Below, in pieces: positions 1-5,043 of a stretch of 5,390 bases of DNA; the stretch's first letter is position 1; every line of letters begins with the position of its first letter. The notes under the pieces are model-generated. The model saw nothing but the letters and a program-made list of their open reading frames with translations, was not told where the DNA came from and did no database searches. The stretch is from Desulfobacteraceae bacterium (GTDB lineage Bacteria; Desulfobacterota; Desulfobacteria; Desulfobacterales; BuS5). Location of the stretch: the NCBI GenBank assembly GCA_030592105.1, contig JAUVKE010000189.1, positions 1 through 5,390 of the forward strand, written 5' to 3'. A program made the translations under genes and the position numbers.

Positions 1-77
1 GTCTTCCGGATCTCCCTTGCTTTATGGCGCTCCCGCTTAATGTCCGATTCGTCTATGTTAGATAAAAATAAATCCAT
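1..77 (-). CDS. 5' end of a truncated gene, probable small HNH-type nuclease
   Basis: An ATG at 77-75 opens a frame that runs off the left edge after 25 complete codons, reading MDLFLSNIDESD followed by IKRERHKAREIRK. The product is strongly charged, with an Arg/Lys/Glu-rich helix-like stretch from residue 14 on. From memory, small HNH endonuclease proteins of Desulfobacterota begin in this way (a MDLFL...ID start, then a REK/KARELR helix before a CxxC...HNH core), but the catalytic part lies outside the window, so the family assignment is recall plus inference. The Shine-Dalgarno match is weak (AAAAGTTCAAA before the ATG). It lies 108 bases downstream of the ATP-grasp gene on the same strand, with no clear terminator between them. 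Alternative: any small charged cytoplasmic protein. Confidence 0.5.
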   Translation of the reverse strand, partial: MDLFLSNIDESDIKRERHKAREIRK

Positions 78-111
78 TTTGAACTTTTTTTAATTTTTTA
101 TAATTTTTGAA

Positions 112-132
112 GTTGGTTCTAATTCTGGACAT
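112..132 (-). repeat. 21-base intergenic motif, copy 1
   Basis: On the plus strand this reads GTTGGTTCTAATTCTGGACA plus T. It matches positions 3061-3081 at 18 of 21 bases (differences at 119, 125 and 129). On the minus strand it lies 35-55 bases ahead of the ATG of the partial gene at the left edge, where a promoter or operator would be expected, and is followed by very AT-rich DNA. It may be a shared regulator site, a promoter-associated element or part of a dispersed repeat; two copies are too few to tell. Confidence 0.35.
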
Positions 133-185
133 CAGATGCCAGAGCTGAGCTATGGTGAAATTAAAACTAAACCCCAAACATCCCA

Positions 186-1013
186 TTAATCAACACCTAT
201 ACCCGCAAGCCATAATAAAATCTGGTTTACAAGTATTTTATAAAATTTTTCAGACCCCCCTATCCCCTTTCTCCCAAAAAAATAGTTTATTTCAAGGAAA
301 AGAGGCTCTTTTGCTTTGGACCCTGAAGGAAAAAGAAAATCAAATCCAGCCAGATTTATACCGGTTTTAACACAAAAATCGGTTGCAGCACGAATTCCGG
401 TTTTCTGAAGGGGGAGATCAGAATCATAATCAATTACAGCCCCTTTTCCCAAGGAGGCACACATCATTTTGTTATCCGGCAATATACGCCAGTAGGAAAA
501 AAATTTCCCCCAAATTACAACAACACGAAGGGATCTGCCATTAGAAGGGATAAATTCCTGAATCAAAAAACCTTTTTGTCCGGTCTTTTCGTATTTTACG
601 GCTTTTTGCAAAATATTCCTTAACCCGGAAAAAGAGTCCAGAAAATAGACATTGTCCCCTTCCCCGCCCCAGTTAAACTTAAAAACAGAGGGGAAAAAAT
701 TCCAGGTTTCACCATACTCCCTGCTAAAGGCTTTTGTGGAGCTAAAAAATCTTGTTTCAGGAAATGGGACAGATTTTTTTTTAAAAAGGCGAATCTGCCC
801 GTTTTTACCTGGATATTCAAACCTTGCATCAAAATTAGGAAAAACATTGGGACAATTTTCCACAGCCATATAATAGAGGGCTTCACCACATCCCTGGGGA
901 AGAATAACCGCACTGGCCGATTTAATAGCGGCAAGATCATCTGCACCAGGATTTCGACCTGCACATATTATATTCTTACCCGCTTCAAAACATGGATGAA
1001 AAGAGAGGATCAT
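186..1013 (-). CDS. RimK-like ATP-grasp ligase of unknown substrate
   Basis: Predicted cytoplasmic ATP-dependent carboxylate-amine ligase (275 residues from the ATG at 1013). Residues 1-90 form a pre-ATP-grasp region ending in DARFEYPGK...RLFKK...PFPET, like the segment before the ATP-grasp core of RimK/glutathione-synthase-type enzymes. The core shows Lys112 in VFKFNWGGEGDNV with its glycine-rich loop (116-122), the nucleotide-binding hinge LIQEFIP (150-156), Arg163 in SLRVVVI, and the metal-binding residues Asp225 (AGFDFLF) and Glu241/Asn243 (LFLEIN). All the expected catalytic positions are present, so it should be active. It lacks the extra domains of a peptide-synthesising or cyanophycin enzyme, and substrate cannot be read from sequence. 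A TTG at 1034 would add seven residues; I prefer the ATG because the residues after it (MILSFHP) look like a beta-strand start, though neither site has a strong Shine-Dalgarno sequence. A terminator lies between it and the upstream barrel gene, so it probably has its own promoter. Confidence 0.85.
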   Translation of the reverse strand: MILSFHPCFEAGKNIICAGRNPGADDLAAIKSASAVILPQGCGEALYYMAVENCPNVFPNFDARFEYPGKNGQIRLFKKKSVPFPETRFFSSTKAFSREYGETWNFFPSVFKFNWGGEGDNVYFLDSFSGLRNILQKAVKYEKTGQKGFLIQEFIPSNGRSLRVVVIWGKFFSYWRILPDNKMMCASLGKGAVIDYDSDLPLQKTGIRAATDFCVKTGINLAGFDFLFPSGSKAKEPLFLEINYFFGRKGIGGSEKFYKILVNQILLWLAGIGVD

Positions 1014-1086
1014 AATAACTTCACAAAGAGACAATCAAAAAGCTTCAAAAAAGATTTTAACCACTTGTTTAAAAAAAACCTGCAAC

Positions 1087-1124
1087 AAAAAAAGTCCAGA
1101 CAAATCAATGCCTGAACTTTTTTT
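1087..1124 (-). terminator. Intrinsic terminator after DUF1302 gene A
   Basis: Two 16-base arms (1087-1102 and 1109-1124) enclose a six-base loop (1103-1108). Read as minus-strand RNA, all 16 positions pair, two of them as G-U wobbles, with GUUCAGGCA against UGUCUGGAC and a closing A7/U7 tract that supplies the terminal U run. As plus-strand RNA the two wobbles become C-A mismatches, which points to use on the minus strand, although the A/T symmetry could allow some bidirectional action. It starts 37 bases after the stop codon of gene A and ends 73 bases before the ATP-grasp ATG, so it separates the two transcription units. Confidence 0.85.
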
Positions 1125-1161
1125 ATGGTACAACAATAAAAACTGTGATGCAAATATAATT

Positions 1162-2961
1162 TTACCAGTTATATCCCACAGTAAAGGAGAGTTCACTGGT
1201 TTTCATCAGATTAACCGGAGCTGTAAAAGCGCCAACCGCATTCTTGCTGTATCTGTTGTCGCTGGATCCATCACCATTTGGTTCTTCCCCCCAAAATGCC
1301 ATGAGACCAAGCTTGTAAAACCATTTGCCATCCCTGGTATATTTAACGGAAAAACTTGTCATCCATGCATCTTCAGTATCATACATGACAAACAATTGAG
1401 GGAAAATCCTGCCTGAATTATAATGTGTATAAAATAATCCGGTAAACCGGTAATTATCCTCCTGATCCCAGGGTCTGTGCACGGGGTCATATTCCCAGTC
1501 ATCTATATGCTTCCAGTAGGCCTGTAAAGAAGCATTTATCATATTACGGGGGTTTAAGAATCTCATCCAGAAGGATTTATCAAAACCCAATAGGGACTGA
1601 TAAACCCTGTGCATGGTATACCCCTTCATGCTTGGGTCCAGTCCAAATTCCAGATTTTGAAAAATAACAATAGCCGGGCCAAAAAGCTCCTCTGGCAAGG
1701 TTCCATAAAAAAGTTCTGTAAATGGAGCAGCAGTGTCATAAAAAGGGACCTTGCTTACGATGTTCCCCTCACCCCGTATAACAGCATTTATAGACGAAAC
1801 ATATGTATTAAATGAAAAACCGTACATATCCTGTTTTGGATGGTCAAGGTAAAGGGCGCTCTCGGTAAATCCCCGGGAAAGATCTATACCGGCATCATCC
1901 GCATAGGAACGCAAATAATAAAAAGTAAACTCACTGTCAGCTATGGAAACCCTCAGTTTGCCGCCGTATTCCATGTTATCTATATTACTGCTGGGCACAC
2001 GCTCTTTTATTTCAATGGGAGGCGTGGCCGCATATTCACCACCGAGAAGTTCTGCTATCTGAGGGGCAACACTCATATGGATATTACTACCGTCGTTAAC
2101 CGATATACCATTTTCCATACCGATTTCATTGATAATACCTATGATCTGTGAATCCGGCGGTAAAATATTATGCAATTTTAAAAGCGGCTCTGCAAATTCG
2201 GTTAAAGCAGGTATACCCCAGTCTTTTACATATTTGAAGCCAAAGGCGTATGGAGCATTATTATTATCATTGGGGTCCGTGGAAGACTGATCCAAAGGTG
2301 CAAACTGATGGGGCCGGATATCAGGGATAAGAACAAACTGCAGGTCTATGGAGTTAAAGGAACCGAACATACCAGATGAATAATCGAACCTTCCCATCCA
2401 CAAAGGGGTGGCAAGATCTTCGGGATTGTCAAAAAACATCTTGTTGCGGTTGTCCTGGGGGTTTACTATATTAACAACATTAAATCCATCAGCCTCACCC
2501 CACTGAACTATCTGCCGTCCCAGACGAATAGCTATACTCTGCTGGCTGCCGAATCTGGTTGTAAAATCGACAAAAGCCTCCCTTAAGTCGTTTTCAACCT
2601 TGAGATCATCCTTTCCAAGCTCAAAATCAGAGGGGCTTTTATCCCGGACATTATCCCATCTGTCCGTAACATCGAAAACAGCATCGTAAGCTCCCCTGTA
2701 GGTCAGGAAAATCTTGTTCAGTTTAAAACCTGCAAATGAGACATCTTCGGGCCTCACTGTAAGGTCAAACTTAAGCTCGGTGAGCCACTGGGAGCAGGTT
2801 ACCGAATCCATGAATTTATTTTGAAAACCGTTTGTATCCCGTAAAACATAGTTGGATTTCAAATGCCCGTGAAAATCTGTTTTTAATGCGTAACTATAAT
2901 CTGAATTAATAAACAAGGCTAAACATACAAAAACAAAAAAACAAAACACCGATCTGATCAT
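1162..2961 (-). CDS. DUF1302-family outer-membrane beta-barrel protein, copy A
   Basis: Predicted outer-membrane protein of the DUF1302 (PF06980) family, 599 residues. A Sec signal peptide covers residues 1-25 (hydrophobic FCFFVFVCLALF core, probable cut after DYSYA). The family signature lies at about 146-171: RLGRQIVQWGEADGFNVVN, then NPQDN. Many alternating polar/aromatic stretches follow, and the protein ends in SELSFTVGYNW, whose terminal Trp fits a BAM beta-signal. The start is fixed by GGAGGTG five bases ahead of the ATG at 2961; the in-frame ATG at 2973 overlaps that Shine-Dalgarno and is unlikely. It is paralogous to the gene at 3231-5015: nearly identical over the first 240 residues and the last 170, different at about 271-326 (12 residues longer than B) and 410-440. 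DUF1302 proteins often occur with DUF1329 and RND/MMPL exporters, suggesting export or uptake of hydrophobic compounds, but no such partner is visible. The substrate is unknown. Confidence 0.88.
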   Translation of the reverse strand: MIRSVFCFFVFVCLALFINSDYSYALKTDFHGHLKSNYVLRDTNGFQNKFMDSVTCSQWLTELKFDLTVRPEDVSFAGFKLNKIFLTYRGAYDAVFDVTDRWDNVRDKSPSDFELGKDDLKVENDLREAFVDFTTRFGSQQSIAIRLGRQIVQWGEADGFNVVNIVNPQDNRNKMFFDNPEDLATPLWMGRFDYSSGMFGSFNSIDLQFVLIPDIRPHQFAPLDQSSTDPNDNNNAPYAFGFKYVKDWGIPALTEFAEPLLKLHNILPPDSQIIGIINEIGMENGISVNDGSNIHMSVAPQIAELLGGEYAATPPIEIKERVPSSNIDNMEYGGKLRVSIADSEFTFYYLRSYADDAGIDLSRGFTESALYLDHPKQDMYGFSFNTYVSSINAVIRGEGNIVSKVPFYDTAAPFTELFYGTLPEELFGPAIVIFQNLEFGLDPSMKGYTMHRVYQSLLGFDKSFWMRFLNPRNMINASLQAYWKHIDDWEYDPVHRPWDQEDNYRFTGLFYTHYNSGRIFPQLFVMYDTEDAWMTSFSVKYTRDGKWFYKLGLMAFWGEEPNGDGSSDNRYSKNAVGAFTAPVNLMKTSELSFTVGYNW

Positions 2962-2964
2962 CTG

Positions 2965-2971
2965 CACCTCC
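2965..2971 (-). promoter_or_regulatory. Strong ribosome binding site that sets the start of gene A
   Basis: GGAGGTG on the minus strand, with CAG between it and the ATG at 2961 (five bases from GGAGG to ATG). The upstream in-frame ATG at 2973-2971 shares its last base with this site and would have no ribosome binding site of its own, so the shorter 599-residue product is preferred. Confidence 0.85.
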
Positions 2972-3006
2972 ATTCAAAATCAACTTCAGTAAAGATTAAT
3001 AAAATT

Positions 3007-3035
3007 CCAAAAAATTTGGCCACCCAAAGGGTGCC
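3007..3035 (-). terminator. Short hairpin with T run ahead of gene A
   Basis: On the minus strand, GGCACCC (3035-3029) pairs with GGGTG-CC (3025-3018, one bulged G) around a TTT loop, followed by AAATTTTTT (3017-3009). The stem is seven base pairs with a bulge, and the T run is offset by three A residues, so it is weaker than the terminator after gene A. Placed about 195 bases after the stop of copy B and about 46 bases before the ribosome binding site of gene A, it could end read-through from B. If the candidate promoter at 3043-3071 is real, it would sit at the very 5' end of the gene A message, as an attenuator or a stabilising hairpin. Confidence 0.45.
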
Positions 3036-3042
3036 TTAAAAA

Positions 3043-3071
3043 ATCATACTATCTTTTATGGTTGGTTTTAA
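3043..3071 (-). promoter_or_regulatory. Candidate sigma-70-type promoter for gene A
   Basis: On the minus strand TTAAAA (3071-3066, four of six to the -35 consensus) is followed after 17 bases by TATGAT (3048-3043, five of six to the -10 consensus). Transcription would begin near 3036, about 75 bases before the ATG at 2961. The -35 part overlaps the 21-base motif at 3061-3081. In DNA this AT-rich such matches arise by chance, so this is only a candidate. Confidence 0.35.
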
Positions 3072-3081
3072 TTTTGGCCAT
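3061..3081 (-). repeat. 21-base intergenic motif, copy 2
   Basis: On the plus strand this reads GTTGGTTTTAATTTTGGCCA plus T and matches 112-132 at 18 of 21 bases. Here it lies 100-120 bases ahead of gene A and overlaps the -35 region of a candidate promoter. Both copies are on the same strand relative to the gene they precede. No copy was seen ahead of gene B. Confidence 0.35.
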
Positions 3082-3100
3082 TTTAGGATATGAGGGATGA

Positions 3101-3154
3101 GTTGTGAGTATTGAGAAGAAAGATAGAGTAAAGTCTTTTACCAATATTCACAAC
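3101..3154. repeat. Imperfect 13-base inverted repeat between the paralogues
   Basis: GTTGTGAGTATTG (3101-3113) and CAATATTCACAAC (3142-3154) are inverted copies with 12 of 13 matching, 28 bases apart. As plus-strand RNA the single difference is a G-U pair; as minus-strand RNA it is an A-C mismatch. A smaller AAAGA/TCTTT pair lies inside the spacer. It has no flanking T run, so it is not a standard terminator. It may be a protein-binding site, an mRNA 3' hairpin protecting the gene B message, or a remnant of a small mobile repeat. Confidence 0.4.
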
Positions 3155-3230
3155 CCAGCACTAAGTTGCCCAAGATAAAACCAAGGCCTATCTTTTCAAT
3201 ATTGGCACGCCATAGGTTGTCACATTATTA

Positions 3231-5015
3231 CTACCAATTATATGAAATTGTAAAGGATAATTCACTAATATTAATTAAATTTACAGGAACGGTAAAGGGA
3301 CCCGTGGCATTTTTACTGTACCTGTTGGCACTGGTTCCGTTTCCATTGGGCTCTTCACCCCAAAAGGCCATGAAACCAAATTTATATATCCATCTCCCGT
3401 CTTTTGTGATTTTCAGAGATAAATTTGTCATCCACGCATCTTCTGTATCATACATAACAAAAAATTCAGGGTGCACCTTTCCCAAACAATAATCTGTCCA
3501 GAAAAACCCCGTTAACCTGTAATTTTCGGGCTGATCCCAGGGCCTGTACACTTTATCATAATCAAAATCGGATATATGTCTCCAATAGGCCTGCAAAGAA
3601 GCATTTATCATGTTATGGGAGTTTAACCATCTTATCCAGACAGATTTATCAAAGCCCAGAAGGGACTGATAAACCCTGTGCATGGTATACCCCTTCATGC
3701 TGGGCTCCAGACCTAACTCCAGTAAATTATTTTCAACTAAAGGGAGCAAAGCAGGATGTACAAGGGTTTCGGGGAGTGTGCTATAAAACAGGGTTGTAAA
3801 TGGCGGCTCAAAATCACCAAAAGACATTTTACTTACTATATTTCCTTCACCCCTTATAACCGCATTAATGGAAGGTACAAAGGTGTTAAAGGAAAAACCG
3901 TACATATGCTGCTTTGGATGTTCAAGAATAAGCTCACTGTCAGTCAGCGCATGGGAAAGATTGATTGCGGGATCATCCTGATATACGCGCAGATAATAGA
4001 GAGTAAGTTCATGGTTTAAATATCCCACCCGTATTTTACCCCCATATTCCATATTATCAAAATTGCTGCTGGGCACATCTTCAACAAAATCGACAGGGGG
4101 CATGGGAGGATAGGTTCCCCCAACCATACCTGCCACTTCTGGAAGCTTAACCATCTGCAGCCAGCTTCCATCATTAATGGTTATACCGTCATGTACACTG
4201 ATCTTCTCTGTTACTGCCGGAGTAAGGGGCTCGGCAAATTCTGTTAGGGCAGGGATACCCCAATCTTTCAACGCCTTAAAACCAAAGGCATAGGGGGCGT
4301 TGCATGCATCATAGGGATCGGTTTTTGATGACCCCAGGGGGGCAAACTGATGGGGACGGATATCAGGTATCAAAACCAGCTCCAGATCTATGGTATTCAA
4401 AGGACCAATCGTACCTGTGGAATAATCCAGCCTGGCCATCCATAAAGGGATTGCCAGATCTTCAGGTTTGTCAAAAAACATCTTGTTTGAATTATCCTGG
4501 GGGTTTATTATATTTACAACATTAAACCCGTCTGCCTCCCCCCATTGAACTATCTGCCTCCCCAGGCGTAAAACCAGAGATTGTTCCTCTCCAAATTCAG
4601 CAATCAAGTCGACAAAGGCTTCGCGCAAATCATTTTCAACCTTAAGGTCATCCTTTCCAAGCTCAAAATCATCGGGGCTTTTATCCCGAACATTATCCCA
4701 TTTATCTGTAACATCAAAAACAGCATCATAGGCCCCCCTGTAAGTGAGAAAGATCTTGCTTACCTGTACATTTCCAAAACGGAGATCTTCAGGCCGTATG
4801 GTAAGGTCAAATTTAAGCTCGGTTAACCACTGGGAGCATGTAACAGAATCCATGAACTTGTTCTGGAAGCCATTTGTATCCCTTAGCACATAGTTTGACT
4901 TTAAATGTCCATGAAAATCCGTATTAAGTGCGTAACTGTAATCTGAAGCAAAAACCATAATATAACAAATAATTCCAGCAATGAGCACAGAAAAGCCTGA
5001 CCCTTTCATATTCAT
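3231..5015 (-). CDS. DUF1302-family outer-membrane beta-barrel protein, copy B
   Basis: Predicted outer-membrane protein of the DUF1302 (PF06980) family, 594 residues. The signal peptide is residues 1-29 (core FSVLIAGIICYIMVF, probable cut after DYSYA, the same site as copy A). The signature RLGRQIVQWGEADGFNVVN then NPQDN lies at about 150-175, and the C-terminus SELSFTISYNW carries the terminal Trp expected of BAM-assembled barrels. The start is supported by GGGAG six bases ahead of the ATG at 5015; a second ATG at 5009 is less well spaced. The segment at about 265-313 is shorter than in copy A and unrelated in detail (PAVTEKISVHDG against LPPDSQIIGIINEIG), and 405-437 also differs; these probably form loops or a constriction that sets specificity. 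A 14-base palindrome sits directly upstream of its ribosome binding site. B precedes A on the same strand, but the 269-base gap with its own signals suggests that they can be expressed separately. Substrate unknown. Confidence 0.88.
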   Translation of the reverse strand: MNMKGSGFSVLIAGIICYIMVFASDYSYALNTDFHGHLKSNYVLRDTNGFQNKFMDSVTCSQWLTELKFDLTIRPEDLRFGNVQVSKIFLTYRGAYDAVFDVTDKWDNVRDKSPDDFELGKDDLKVENDLREAFVDLIAEFGEEQSLVLRLGRQIVQWGEADGFNVVNIINPQDNSNKMFFDKPEDLAIPLWMARLDYSTGTIGPLNTIDLELVLIPDIRPHQFAPLGSSKTDPYDACNAPYAFGFKALKDWGIPALTEFAEPLTPAVTEKISVHDGITINDGSWLQMVKLPEVAGMVGGTYPPMPPVDFVEDVPSSNFDNMEYGGKIRVGYLNHELTLYYLRVYQDDPAINLSHALTDSELILEHPKQHMYGFSFNTFVPSINAVIRGEGNIVSKMSFGDFEPPFTTLFYSTLPETLVHPALLPLVENNLLELGLEPSMKGYTMHRVYQSLLGFDKSVWIRWLNSHNMINASLQAYWRHISDFDYDKVYRPWDQPENYRLTGFFWTDYCLGKVHPEFFVMYDTEDAWMTNLSLKITKDGRWIYKFGFMAFWGEEPNGNGTSANRYSKNATGPFTVPVNLINISELSFTISYNW

Positions 5016-5020
5016 ATCCG

Positions 5021-5028
5021 TCTCCCTT
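5021..5028 (-). promoter_or_regulatory. Ribosome binding site of gene B
   Basis: AAGGGAGA on the minus strand, with CGGAT between it and the ATG at 5015. It supports the first of two closely spaced in-frame ATG codons (5015 and 5009). Confidence 0.7.
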
Positions 5029-5029
5029 A

Positions 5030-5043
5030 AACTAAATTTAGTT
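5030..5043. promoter_or_regulatory. 14-base perfect palindrome ahead of gene B
   Basis: AACTAAATTTAGTT is its own reverse complement, with no spacer, and ends two bases before the ribosome binding site of gene B. A seven-base half-site with dyad symmetry at this distance fits a repressor operator or a cruciform/hairpin that affects translation. No equivalent is present at the same place ahead of gene A. It is AT-rich, in AT-rich DNA, so chance is not excluded. Confidence 0.4.

Noticed and set aside
152..370. Plus-strand open frame of 72 codons opposite the ATP-grasp gene
   Set aside because: It overlaps the 3' end of a gene with intact catalytic motifs, has no ribosome binding site, and its composition is that of antisense of coding DNA.
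620..964. Minus-strand open frame of 114 codons nested in the ATP-grasp gene
   Set aside because: It is the +1 shadow of the ATP-grasp frame and carries no recognisable motif; the main frame holds every ATP-grasp residue.
1108..2151. Several plus-strand open frames of 68-103 codons opposite gene A
   Set aside because: They lie antisense to a well-supported barrel gene, with no start signals or family resemblance. The first overlaps the terminator stem.
2961..2973. Upstream ATG start for gene A giving 603 residues
   Set aside because: That ATG overlaps the Shine-Dalgarno sequence of the next in-frame ATG, which is ideally spaced and gives a cleaner signal peptide.
3172..3194. AAGATA/TATCTT inverted pair after gene B as a terminator
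   Set aside because: The stem is six A/T-rich pairs with an 11-base loop and no adjacent T run, which is too weak to call.
3166..4826. Plus-strand open frames of 73-108 codons opposite gene B
   Set aside because: They are antisense shadows. Frames opposite A and B look alike only because the sense genes are paralogues.
1162..5015. The A/B pair as a mobile-element duplication or long direct repeat caused by assembly
   Set aside because: Synonymous differences are spread through both genes and internal segments differ in length, so this is an old gene duplication, not a repeat artefact. No insertion-sequence ends or target-site duplications are seen.
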